This document shows, piece by piece, positions 11,578 to 22,035 of a stretch of 64,000 nucleotides of DNA. The notes under the pieces were generated by a model. It made no database searches and was not told the DNA's origin. It was given only the letters and a program-made list of their open reading frames with translations. The stretch is taken from contig NC_081415.1 in the NCBI RefSeq assembly GCF_030272615.1, forward strand, positions 631,797,041-631,861,040. Reading direction: 5' to 3'. The translations under genes were made by a program, and so were the position numbers. The stretch's first letter is position 1. Each line of letters begins with the position of its first letter. The DNA comes from Cryptomeria japonica (taxonomy: Eukaryota; Streptophyta; Pinopsida; Cupressales; Cupressaceae).

Positions 11578-12639
11578 TCAAGTATGACTATCTCTTGACG
11601 GAGATGGTCTCGCTATAGAAGTCCCCGCCCCTGGATCTCTAGGCGGATCATGTCTCGATGGCCTTGTCACACCTCGACTCTCTAACCGCGACCCAATCTC
11701 TCGAGATTGACTAGATCTCGACTGTGTAAAGCTCTATACTCGGCGATCCCTAGGTATTGTAGCCTCATAATGACGACGGTAGTACTTCACCTCCTGAGCT
11801 CTCAAAGAAAGCTCTCTCAGGGTGTCTCTCATCAGACCACCTATTGCTGCTCTCTGCACACTCACTGCAAGCTCCTCTGCTCGACCCTGCCGCTCTATCT
11901 CTGTGTCTCACTTAGTGGTTAGTTGAGCAATCTGCCACTGCTGCATCAGTAGCTGTGCCTGTAGCTGTTGTACCATCATCTGTAGGGGTACCTATGAAGA
12001 GGTATCCCCTCTCCCTCTACCTATCCTCATTGCTGGAGGCAGTAGCACATCAGTCCTCCTCCTCTGAACTGGCCGTCTCACCTCGTTAGTCCCTCCCACT
12101 GCAGCTATCACCTCCCCCACCATCCCCTCACCACCTGCTCTGATGGTCAACCCTCCTCTCCCTCTATCCATCATAGCTCATCGAACTGCTCTCTCTAACC
12201 CTCTATCACCACCATCCCTTCCTCTATCTCCTCTCCTCCCCCGATCTCCTCTCCCTTGTCGTCCTCCTCCACCATCTCCATCATCCTCATCATCTCCACC
12301 TCCCTCATCCTCATCATCATCAAACGCAGACCGCATCTCCTCCAGATCTGATATCCTCGCCACCGCCCGCTCTGCGAACAATCTAGTGAACTCATCTGTC
12401 ATCCCAACATCCAAAATCACTGGGGCATAATCCCATATCTGGCCCGCTAAGCTAACAAACTCCTCTACAGCTGCTGCACTATCAATAGTTGGACCCCAAT
12501 CTGGTATGTCCTGCCTCCGATGCACATACAAGCAGGTCCCCTATGGTATACCCTGCTGTCGACCATACTGCCGCAAAACTCTAGTGACCACAAATTTCTC
12601 AATCACAAACGGGGTCCTCCCTATCAGGTATCGAGTCAT
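11578..12639 (-). pseudogene. Unknown 353-codon ORF, possibly PMD-like, carried by a gypsy element
   Basis: One frame runs on the minus strand from ATG at 12639 to TGA at 11580-11578 with no indel and five nonsense codons (about 12,540; 12,180; 11,994; about 11,910; about 11,740), all explicable as C to T changes. The N-terminal third (RYLIGRTPFVIEKFVVTRV, RQYGRQQGIP, then PDWGP) recalls the end of the aminotransferase-like plant mobile domain; this is a weak resemblance by eye. The middle is an Asp/Glu/Gly then Arg/Gly low-complexity stretch, and the C-terminal part is Gln-rich and Arg/Ser-rich. Tat elements are known to carry extra ORFs, some antisense. It lies downstream of a minus-strand LTR, PBS and leader, so it is sense to that element. 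Confidence 0.55.
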
Positions 12640-12652
12640 AAAAACATAGGGT

Positions 12653-12810
12653 ATCTTAATATTTTAAAATTTTTTAGCTCCCATCTGCAACAGATTTGTT
12701 AGAATCCTGCAAGAAAACAAGTTGAAAATGTTAGATGGTTGGTGGACTTCAACAAGTCTATTTTTTATTCCCGGTTATAGATTTTAAAATTTTGGTTTCT
12801 GTCTGTTTTC
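12653..12810 (-). repeat. Inverted repeat arm 2
   Basis: This is the reverse complement of 3-161. On the minus strand it joins the leader motif array (12811-13085) directly to the start of the ORF at 12639. The splice-acceptor-like TTTTCTTGCAG falls about 60 bases before that ORF. Confidence 0.9.
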
Positions 12811-13085
12811 GATGCGCTACAGAACAAACTGTACGCGCTAAAAAATATCTATGATGCGCTAAAAGAAATTGGTGACACGCTACACTATTTTCGGGATGTG
12901 CTACTCTATGTTCCAGAAGCACTGCTCTATTTTTCTCCCACACCGAGACCTACATGAAAATTTTAATATTCTTATGCGCTAATAAACAGACTTGAAGCTC
13001 TAGATGATGGACCCAACGCGTTGAACAGTGAACTGGATGCGCTAGGTTGTTGACCATATGCGCTAGGGACTGATTTCCACGTGCT
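12811..13085 (-). repeat. Leader array of the TAGCGCAT motif (minus strand)
   Basis: On the minus strand about ten copies of TAGCGCAT/TAGCGCGT and their decayed forms (TAGCACAT, TAGCGTGT, CAACGCGT) occur at roughly 20-35 bp intervals, just downstream of the primer site at 13151-13170. It is the same motif as at 1515-1890. Confidence 0.75.
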
Positions 13086-13150
13086 GATTCTCATTTTCCG
13101 CGGACCTACAAAAGTGGTTATATTTCAAAACCGATTAGATATATGGGGTA

Positions 13151-13170
13151 ATGCCCCACGGTGGGCACCA
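13151..13170 (-). promoter_or_regulatory. Primer binding site, tRNA-Lys type
   Basis: The minus strand reads TGGTGCCCACCGTGGGGC four bases after the LTR end. It complements the 3' end of plant tRNA-Lys as I recall it, with one mismatch (TGGT for TGGC, a C to T change). It marks the start of reverse transcription for the minus-strand gypsy element. Confidence 0.75.
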
Positions 13171-13174
13171 GAAA

Positions 13175-14616
13175 TGTATGCAGAAAAATCGGGTGGATAG
13201 AGCTCGAAATGTGGAAAACGGAGCTCTATGGAGACTTGTCCACACACCCACAAGACTTCTTGGTGCAAGCTATGGAGTCATGAAGTATGACTCAACTTCC
13301 CAAGGTTGGTTCCATGGTTCTTTATCTCATAAGGTCCCTCAAACCAATGTTTTTTCTCTCAGATCACTGAGCAAAATGGTTTAGGGATGACAAATGCAAG
13401 AACGAGGGATGCTTTTGTTGATTTTAAGATGAGATGCATCCTAAGCTATGCATGATCCTATAAATGCAATAAACTAGTTATAAGATGACAAGGTTAGTAA
13501 ACAAGACTATCCTAGCATACTATATTAGTCCCTGATTTAAGCTAAATGATAAAGAAAGTACTCTAAACATGCATATTTAGATTAGTTTCTATCTAAAAGA
13601 GAGGCTAAAATGATGAGCATAAAATGGTATGAAAGCTTGAATGTATTTGAGAATAAGTATGATGTTAAAGAATTGGTTTCTAAAATGGAGGAATGAGAGC
13701 TCTATTTATAGCAAAAATAGGGCAATGGATGGTCAGGATTGAAAGATATAATCAAGGGCCAAGTTGGGGATCCATGTTTGTAATTGGCACCAGTGAAATG
13801 GTGACAAATGTCAACATAGGGTTGGGTTGAGAAAAGGGGTTGGAGGCATTAAATGCCTGAGAAGACCTCATGGTTATCCTAGGGGTAAGGGTTAAAGTTT
13901 AAGTTAGGATTGCCCATTGGATCAAGCTTTAACCCTAAGGATAAACTTTTGTGAAAAAGATTAAGGGATAACCATGGTCAAAGCATTGAAGGCTTGATGA
14001 GACCCTTGGGTTACATGGAGGTTAAGTTTAGAGAAAGTCTCTAATCATGCTAGAGGGTTGAGTTAACCATTAATGGTTTGGGAGATTTGGAAAATTAAGT
14101 GGTTGAAGCCTTTAAAGGTTTTCAAAGACTTTGAGGATTTGAGAAGTGACCTCCCCTTGCTTAGGGATGTGACAAATTTTAGGAGATGGGTTAGGCTAAT
14201 TAGAAGTGTTTAGAAGAGTCTAGAAGGGGGTTAGGAATAGGGTTTAGGAGGCAACTGGGAGATGTAGGTTTTTGCAAGTGGGTGGAGGGATAATAGGATT
14301 TAATTGAAATAAAATGAATTTAATTCAATTTGGTTGCAATTTGGGGAAATTAAATAAATTAGATTTATTCAATTTAAGATAACTATTTAATTAAATTTGA
14401 ATTTAATTAAAAGTGGATAGAAGGGATTTAATTGAATAAAATGATTTATTCATTAAATGGTAAAAAGAAGTCTAGTGAATTTAATTTAAATAAATTGAGT
14501 AATTTACTTAATTTAAATAGAAGAATGTGGGTGATTCAATTAAATTAGATTTAATTAAATAGAGAAATGAACATAAAATATTCATTTAGGAATATGGTCA
14601 TTTTTATACGTCTACA
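13175..14616 (-). mobile_element. Gypsy LTR (minus strand), 1.44 kb
   Basis: Read on the minus strand it starts TGTAGACGTATAAAAATGACC at 14616 and ends TGCATACA at 13175. The TGTAGACGT start matches the LTR of the element at 20350. It is preceded by a polypurine tract and followed by a primer site, so it joins two internal pieces, as in a tandem or recombined element rather than a solo LTR. The part near 14,290-14,570 is built of AATTAAAT-type words, also seen in the LTR at 62,724. A possible TATA element is not singled out because of this A/T richness. Confidence 0.8.
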
Positions 14617-14735
14617 TTTTGCCCCTCTTTGAAGTGATGTGTGTGCACATGTTAATTCAAAGAAAATGATGTGTCATTGTGATTTATGATCAAATAAATT
14701 TTTTATGTCCTTTTGAGATATGCCATGCCCCAATT
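14617..14735 (-). other. Polypurine tract and 3' UTR remnant of the minus gypsy element
   Basis: The minus strand reads CAAAGAGGGGCAAAA (14631-14617) just before the LTR start, identical to the tract at 33945-33959. It is the RNase H-resistant primer for plus-strand DNA. About 100 bases of untranslated internal sequence remain before the break into the copia element near 14,735. Confidence 0.8.
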
Positions 14736-16736
14736 TTGATAATCGATGTAGACCTTCCATTCGATAATATCCTTTACAAACCAATCTAGCCTCGTTTCTT
14801 ACAACTTGACCATCCTCATTCAGTTTATTCCTAAAAACCCATTTAGTTCTAATAACATTCTTATTTTTAGGGCGTGGAACTAAAGTGCAAGTCTCATTCT
14901 TTTCTATCTGATCTAATTAATCTTTCATAGCCTTTAGCCAATGTTTATCTTTACAAGCTTCAATAACAGATGCCAATTCAATTTGAGAGATAAGACACAC
15001 CTCTTCATTTTTCAATCTTCTTCTTGTCATAACTCCCTTGTTCTTCCACACCATGATCTTTAGAATGATTTATCCTTACATACCTTGGTGTCTTTTGAAC
15101 TTCAGGTTCACTGTTCTGATCATCATTCATAGTTGAGTTTCCTGATTGTGCCGGTGTATCTATCTCAGTTTCTAGTACCAGTTGAGGCATTTCTAGTTCA
15201 GTTATGATCATTTCCACTATTGGTTCCTTGTCATATGATATAGATTGATTTTTGTATTGCTCATCCAGTTTCCCATTTGTGCTCTCCATAATTTTTTGCA
15301 ATATTTTGTTATAACATCTATATGCTTTTCTTTGAAATGAATATCCAAGAAATATCCCTTCATCATATCTAGGATAAAACTTCCCAATCGAATCATCCCT
15401 TTTGATATAACATTTACTTCCAAAAATTCTTAAATATTTAACGGTTTGTGTATGTCCAAACCATAATTCATAAGGGGTCTTATCGGTTTCACCTTTGATG
15501 TGAACTCTGTTGAATGTGTGGACTACTATACTCACTGCTTCTCTCCAGTAGATGTGATGCAATTTGGCTTCCATCATCATAGTTCTTGTTGCATCCAAAA
15601 TGATTCTATTATTTATTTCCACTACTCCATTCTGTCGAGGAGTCTGAGGTGCAGATAAATGTCTCCTAATTCCATTTGTCTCACAATAACTTTTAAATTT
15701 TTGAGAAGTGAACTCACTGCCTTGATCTGATCTCAGACATTTGATTTTCAATCCAATTTTTGTTTCTACCTTTTCTTTAAAGATCTTGAATTTCTCAGAG
15801 GCTTCAAACTTCTCCCTTAGAAAAGTCATCCACATCATCCTAGAATAGTCATCAATAATCAACATGAAATACCTATCACCTTGAAAGCTTCTAGTCCTTG
15901 TCGGACCACATAATTCAGTTTGAATCAAATCAAGTATATCATTAGATTTATCATGTATGCTCTTAAAAGAAGTTCTAACTTCCTTTCCCAATTGACATTC
16001 CTTACATACCAGATTATGAGGCATCATAATCTTAGGTGTATCTCTAACTGCCTTTGTTGAACTGATCTTGACAATACAATAAAAATTAACATGACACAAC
16101 CTCTTATGCCTTAACCAACTCTCCTCAATATGAGCAATCAAACATGTCTTATTACCAGTATTCAAGTGAAAGATATTACCTCCAGTCTAAGTACCGATCG
16201 CAATCTCCAAACCAGTTTTGTTAATGATTTTGCATTTTTTTTAATCTTAAACTGAAGTTGGAAACCCTTGTCCACCAATTGACCAACACATAAAAGATTA
16301 CGCTTTAAACCTTCTACATAATAAACATTATCAATATTATGCTTTCCATCCAGAGAAATAATACCTCTACCTTTGATCATACATGCTTTGTCATCTCCAA
16401 ATCTGACTTGACCATCATTGTATTCTTGCAAGGACAAAAATTTTCTTTTATCTCCAGTCATATGATGTGAGAATCCACTATCAATTACCCATTCATCATT
16501 GTCTTCGAATTTTTTTGCTAGATCCTTTTCTTCATCATGATAGTTTGTTCTAGTTCATCTTCCTTTAAAACATAGAACACCCATTCTTTTCCATTGCTGG
16601 ATCTATTAGTAGAGTCTGTTGTCAGTTCATCCTCAGAGTCATCACTTACTCCTTCCTCATCTGCTATGTAGCATTGTTTACTTTTCTTGAATCTGTATCT
16701 GTTCTGATTAGGCTTAAATGATTTCTTAAATCTCTC
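14736..16736 (-). pseudogene. copia pol fragment: protease, integrase, start of RT
   Basis: The protease motif WVIDSGFSHHMTGDK lies near 16,490-16,445 with DSG intact, followed by the GAG-pre-integrase region (NVYYVEGLKRNLLCVGQL). Integrase follows at 16165-15005: zinc-binding HKRLCH and CKECQLGK, then the core with LRSDQGSEFTS and ENGVVE-like GVVEINNR. At the first catalytic position the reading is QTELCGPTRTRS, where the family usually has Asp, so the triad may be damaged. RT begins at about 14,920 with W-V-F-R-N-K-L and ends after ARLVCKGY near 14,750. Stops and frame changes are present around 16,165-16,200 and 15,005. Confidence 0.85.
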
Positions 16737-17636
16737 TTAAAATCTTGCATTCCTTTCAGGACATCTAGATGCAAAATGACCAATCTTATTACATGCAAAA
16801 CATTTAAAAGGTGCTTTTCCTTCATACTTACTTCCTATCGGTCCTTTAGGTACTCTTCTAGCAAATAAGGCTTCAAGTTGCTCAAATCTTTCATCCTCTT
16901 TCTTCATATCTTCCAATTCTTTTACATATAAGGATTTCCAATCACTTCTTCTGATAGATGATGCATGAAAAGAAGGTTTAGACTTTGTAGCTCTAGAAGG
17001 TCCAAATTCTTCAAGCTCAAAAGCAGATAATTTCCCAATCAGAATGTCTCTATTGACTGAAGTGTTTGTCATTGTTTTTAGTTCATTAATTGTAGTTTTA
17101 TTCATCTTGTAAGCTGGTGGAAGGGCTCTCAAGACTTTGGAAACTATTTCATCTTCACTCAGAGATCCTCCACAACATTGAATTCCCATGACAATCTCAT
17201 TTACTCTTTCCATAAATGTAGCAATTCTTTCATTATCTTCCATCTTCAAGTTCTCATCCTTACCCAATAACCATCAAGTTTATCAATTTTGACAATAGGA
17301 TCACTTTCATTTAGAGTTTTCAACTTATCCCACATAACCTTTGCTGATGATTTATCAGTCAATCTCATGATTTGTTGATCAATAAGTGTACACAAGAGGG
17401 CTTCTCTAGCTCTGTAAACATTTTCAATATTCTTGTCTAGGTCTGTAGGAGAAAAATTGCTAGATGTTGGATCATAACATGTATATCCTTTCTCATTGAT
17501 CTCCCAAATATCCTTTCCAAGACATCTGAGATAAGTCTCCATTCAGATTTTCCATATCCCATAATTTGTTCCATCAAGCTTTAGAGATTTCTCTTTTGAA
17601 AATAGTTGCCGGTGGATTTGAAGTATTAGCTGCCAT
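16737..17636 (-). pseudogene. copia gag
   Basis: The likely start is the ATG at 17636 (MAANTSNPPATIFKRE), 45 bases past the PBS. A copia-type Gag N-terminal region follows (METYLRCLGKDIWEI..., then ALLCTLIDQQIMRL). Frame changes occur near 17,550 and 17,260. The C-terminal part carries one CCHC zinc knuckle, CFACNKIGHFASRC, near 16,800-16,760, and a coiled region before it. It would form the particle shell and bind RNA. Confidence 0.85.
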
Positions 17637-17680
17637 AGGATCTACCTCAAGTGGTTAAGTTTCTAAAAAAGAGGACCAAA

Positions 17681-17692
17681 GCTCTCATACCA
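17681..17692 (-). promoter_or_regulatory. Primer binding site, initiator-Met type
   Basis: The minus strand reads TGGTATGAGAGC, one base different from the canonical TGGTATCAGAGC used by most plant copia elements, two bases after the LTR. Confidence 0.85.
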
Positions 17693-17694
17693 AT

Positions 17695-18826
17695 TGTTAG
17701 GATAACCGATGAACAACTGAGAGGGGGTGGTGAATCAGTTGTTAACAAATTATATCAATCAAACCACTTAATATCCTTTAAACGGAGCACATAAACATTG
17801 AATACTGGAATAGCAGAAATAGATACCAGTAAGCAATAAAACTTAAGAATAAAATAGAGAATTAACACAATGCAACTATACCATATAACACCATGATTTG
17901 TACGTGGAAAACTCGGTAAAGGGATAAACCATGGTGGAAAGCCTACCCACAGTCAGATGATACTTCTGCAGAAATTATGTGATACAATGAGGGGCATGCA
18001 CATGCAAGAAGGCACACTGCCTAGAGCATACTACTCATTACAAAAGAGTCTCATTTACTACAAAGAGGTTATAACCACCTCAAGATAATTGGACAACTAT
18101 CCCAAATAATGAACTGTTAGAGATAGCATCTACCATGCCTGATTATAGTCTCGGTTAAGATCAATACCAGAGGCCTTTGACCTCTTCCTTAAACCCAATT
18201 AGATCACCTATGATCGACCAAATTTCCTTCGCATATTATATTGCATTCCATGACCACGACACACTTATTTCATTCCTATACCATCTCATTCTATACTATG
18301 ATGTACAATGAGATCTTACATCATTTTATACAAACCCTAAGGCCTAAACCAATTAGGTCATCCACCTAAAAGATATTACAATAAGATCATTGCATACATC
18401 CATATTACAATTATATTCCATATCGGCTTAAGATCAAAACAATAATAAGCAATCCATAAATCATCCCGGTAATGTGTAGAGAACACATTAACATGATACT
18501 GGTCCATAACCTAGATAGGTACCAGACCTAATATGGGTCCATGACTCCAAAGAAATGTCTTCAATTGATTGAGTTTCGATCAAGGATCACCTTCTACATC
18601 CTTAATTTCATCTAGAAGCTGCACCAACACCACTTAGCATTCTGTCAAGGTTTCTCAATGAAAGCTCTACCAGTTAAACCTTAAACCCATACTAGTAACA
18701 CAAGATCTTCTACCAATAACCAAAACCTGTCTTCCGGTAACCAACCATAATAGATAGTGTTGACATAAATGACAAAAGATCAATGCAACACAATCAATTC
18801 ATCCATATTGCTAACAAAATGTAATA
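17695..18826 (-). mobile_element. copia 5' LTR
   Basis: In + coordinates it opens TGTTAGGAT and closes GCTAACA, giving matched TGTTAG/CTAACA ends. The left end abuts the PBS; the right end is inferred from the inverted ends only, as no partner LTR or duplication is available. It shares the ACGTGGAAA...ACCATGGTGG core and the GAGGGGGTGGTGAATCA word with the other copia-type LTRs in the window. Confidence 0.65.
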
Positions 18827-20344
18827 TCAAAATTTCACACCTTGTACAATTCAATGCAATAAATGGTGCCTTCCTCCACATCATCGGAGGTTGTGTACCA
18901 CCACCTTTATCTTTTCGCCCACCCGAATCTCTTTGTCAACTCTAGATCATAATCTTACCAACTTTGTCAACCTACCATCCTCAGCACATTAGCACGACAC
19001 AAAGATGTTTATATGACATGCTAGCTTCTCACGAATTGGACAATCCATAGGTTGTCATTTGAGCGTTATGCTTGCACCTAGAAGGAATCGTAGCACCTCT
19101 TCATGTGCCCCACCGTTGTCGATTTTCTTCCTAGAAGCTATATCTCTCCCATTTGAAGGTATTTAGGTGGATTCTTTGGCATTTTTGATCAATTCTTACA
19201 AGTTTGAGCTTTTAGCAATCTTCTTGGGCAATACTTATAGGATATCACAAGACCACCATTGTTGCAATGTTTTAATAAAATCACGGTTCCATCTTCACAA
19301 GTGTTAGGGGGAGTTCTTACTCTTCTTGGTTCATTTATGCATCTAAAATATCTCATTTTCAATCTATTTATTGTCTTAATTGTATCTATTTTATCTCGAT
19401 CATTTTGATTTTCCTTGTTTCTATTATTTGGGTTGTCCATGGAGGTAGAAACATCGAAATGGGGGTCTGATTGAGGCAGACTCCAAAACAAAATCCCCAA
19501 AATTTTCTTTTTTTTCATTTGTGTGCAGGTTTGTAGTGGTGAGAAAGTTATGATTTTGCAAGAGGCTCCAAATGTGGATTGGTAGTGAGTTTCCCTTGCT
19601 CTTTTTAGTATCTCATAATATAAGCTTAGTTTGTTTCTATTCATATTTAATTAGTTACATAATTGCATCTGTCACTCTTGTACGACTTCTATGTTCTATC
19701 TGTATAGGATGACAACCCATTGCGCTAGTGTCCCAGTTCTGTGCGCTCATCTTAAAGACAAAGACTCAATAGAGTCATCTGAGAGTCCCGTTTATAGTCT
19801 AATAGCCAAATCTTGCACTTTTATCCCTGGCTCACCCTTAGCACTAGTTTAAGAGAGGTAGTGGTGGATAATTTTTTTCTCTAAGATTTGTCATCTTAGA
19901 CGTAACAAATTTCCTCCTCTACATGTCGAAGGCATATCCTTTATCTAAAAGTGATAGGCTAACTTTCAAAATCAAAGACTCACATTCATGGACAAGCATG
20001 CAAGACAATTGGGCTATCAGTAACCGTCGAATTATTTCCATTGAATTTATAATCTTTTTCCTCTACTCATATTTTATGGGTCCACACAGCCAAGCCAAAC
20101 ACATTTTGTGTTTATTACCGGCATATCCTGAGTTTCTTTTTTAAAGATTGCTTCTATGTTTAGTTTTTTTAATTCTTTTATTTTAGAATGCTACTTGAAA
20201 AGGAGTTTGGTTTTTTTTATATTATGGATTTTTTTTTAAAAATTTAATCTTTTATTTTTTTATTTTTAATTTATTTATGATTTTTTTTGTAAGAGGAAGG
20301 CTTCCCAACATATGGAGGTTGTCTTATATATAAATTCTTATATT
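18827..20344. other. Unclassified 1.5-kb interval
   Basis: I recognise no gene or element here. A 151-codon minus-strand open frame (19189-19644) has no familiar domain and ordinary composition, so it is probably chance. The end of the interval (20150-20344) is T-rich and was continuous with 35,581 onward before the gypsy insertion. Confidence 0.4.
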
Positions 20345-20349
20345 GTATT
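20345..20349 (+). repeat. Target site duplication GTATT (left)
   Basis: The 5-bp duplication is matched at 35576-35580. The pre-insertion sequence was T/A-rich and ran on into the present 3' flank. Confidence 0.9.
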
Positions 20350-22012
20350 TGTAGATGTCTAAAACTGGTCAACGCTTGCAGAATCATACTTTAACATTTG
20401 CGCATTGCCTTATTTTAGAGTTTTTGCGTCGCATTAACATTTCTCCTATGATTCGCACTTGGTCTTTATCATTTGCGAGCATCGAGTCTTTCTTCCGCAT
20501 TCTTCATTTGTCTCGCTTTCGAATTTGGTCTTGTCGATAGCAATCTTTAGTCATGATTTTGATCGATCTTATCCTGTCGCTTCAATGTGCGTGCTCATTT
20601 GTCATATTTTGACATCGTCAATTCGATTTCATTTTGGACATCGTCAATCCTAATTAGGGTTTTGTCCTCTTATCAATCTTGTCATCCTGTGATCGATTTG
20701 TCATCGATCGTTGTCGTTTTCAATCTTATCATCATGCGATCGATTTGTCATCGATCCTTGTCCTCTGGTCAATCTTGTCATCTTGCGATCGATTTGTCAT
20801 CGATCATTGTCATTTTCAATCTTATCATCATGCGATCGATTTGTCATCGATCATTGTCGTTTTCAATCTTATCATCATGCGATCGATTTGTCATCGATCG
20901 TTGTTGTTTTCAATCTTGTCGTCTTGCGATCAATTTGTCATCGGTTGTGGTCATTTTCAATCTTGTCGTTTTGCAATCTATTTTGTCATCAATCCTTGTC
21001 TTCTTGTCAATTTTGTCATTTTGCGATCGATTTGTCATCGATCGTCGTCTTTCTCAATCATGTCAAATTGGATCAATTAGTCATTGTTCCTCGTCAATTG
21101 GTGCATTTATCAACCAAATCATTTATCAGCATTGGTCTTTTATCAAGTCAGAATCATGATCAAATCAATCCTTCAATCAAGACCTAATTGTCATCCTTGC
21201 ATTTCTATTTCATCTTCTAGGGTTTCATGATTTATTCATTTATCCTTATTTGTCATTTCTCCCTCTAGATTAAATAATTTATTTATCCTAAGTCTTCTTG
21301 TCACAATTAAATATTTATTTAATTGGCTAACTAATTCCTCCTCTCTTTGTGAATTAATTAATGAATGAAAAATTATTAATTAATTTACCTAATTTTTCAA
21401 TTTTCTAATTTCCTAATTTCTAATTCATCTAATTTCAATTTTCTCCTATATTTCTCCTAATTTCATGGGAATGACATAGCAAATTTGTCATAATTTGTCA
21501 TAATTGTCAATCAATCAATTTTGACATAGAAATTTGTCATAATTTTGTCAAAATTATCAATCAATCAATTTTGCATAGAAAGTGCAAATTTGTCATAATT
21601 TGTCATGTTTGTCATTCTTGATTTGCAATTTCCATTCGAATCTCTTCATGCTAATCTTGTCTTTTCTCCAATTTGTCTATAAATTGGATGAATTTCTTCA
21701 ATCTAGGTCCCTGGTCGAATCAATCACTCTTCTAGTATTCTTGCGCTATCGTCTTGTCTACTTGCTTTCACATCATGCTTATGGACTAGTAGGTGAGATC
21801 CACAAACAAAGCTATTTGAAGGAGAAAGAAGGAAAATGGAGCCACATGAAGAAGACATCTGCATTTGGTTTGCTTAGTTTTCAATCTTGAATGTCTTGTT
21901 TTCATGTTTTCATTGAGTGTAATTAGGATTGTTATCATTGCAATTGAGTTTTCATGATTGAACTAGGCTAATATTGATTTTCTTGTGATGAATTCCACAT
22001 TTCCTAGCTACA
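20350..22012 (+). mobile_element. 5' LTR of gypsy element 2 (1663 bp)
   Basis: It begins TGTAGATGTC and ends CCTAGCTACA. It contains the tandem repeat at 20686-21065, an A/T-rich domain (21,290-21,610) made of TTAATT and TTTGTCATAATT words, and a region (21,780-21,900) close to the end that is nearly identical in the 3' LTR. It would hold promoter and polyadenylation signals; I cannot fix the transcription start from sequence alone. Confidence 0.95.
20686..21065 (+). repeat. 48-bp tandem repeat inside the 5' LTR
   Basis: About eight imperfect units of 47-50 bp are built on GCGATCGATTTGTCATCGAT then TTTTCAATCTTATCATCAT. Each unit has two ATCGAT palindromes about 10 bases apart. The 3' LTR (34296-34625) has one unit fewer, explaining the 47-bp length difference. 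The open frames across it are translation artefacts. Confidence 0.9.
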
Positions 22013-22017
22013 TTAAT

Positions 22018-22035
22018 TGGTGAACCCGACGTGAA
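22018..22035 (+). promoter_or_regulatory. Primer binding site, tRNA-Trp type
   Basis: TGGTGAACCCGACGTGAA lies five bases after the LTR. It complements the 3' end of plant nuclear tRNA-Trp(CCA) (…CACGTCGGGTTCA plus CCA) as I recall it, with no mismatch over 18 bases. Confidence 0.8.

Larger units (their letters stand above)
14736..18826 (-). mobile_element. Truncated Ty1/copia element
   Basis: Read on the minus strand this is LTR (18826-17695), iMet-type PBS, gag, protease, integrase and the first residues of RT. It stops near 14,735 where gypsy sequence begins. RT, RNase H and the 3' LTR are absent. The copia order (integrase before RT) is clear. It has frameshifts as well as stops, so it is more eroded than the gypsy copies. 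Confidence 0.88.

Noticed and set aside
12143..12430. Pro/Ser-rich + strand frame
   Set aside because: It is opposite the Asp/Glu/Gly-rich part of the minus-strand ORF and has no features of its own.
19189..19644. 151-codon minus-strand frame
   Set aside because: It has no recognisable motif and lies between decayed elements; probably chance.
20587..21187. Overlapping frames of 130-190 codons in the LTR
   Set aside because: They are repeats of a 48-bp LTR unit read in three frames and recur at 34197-34750.
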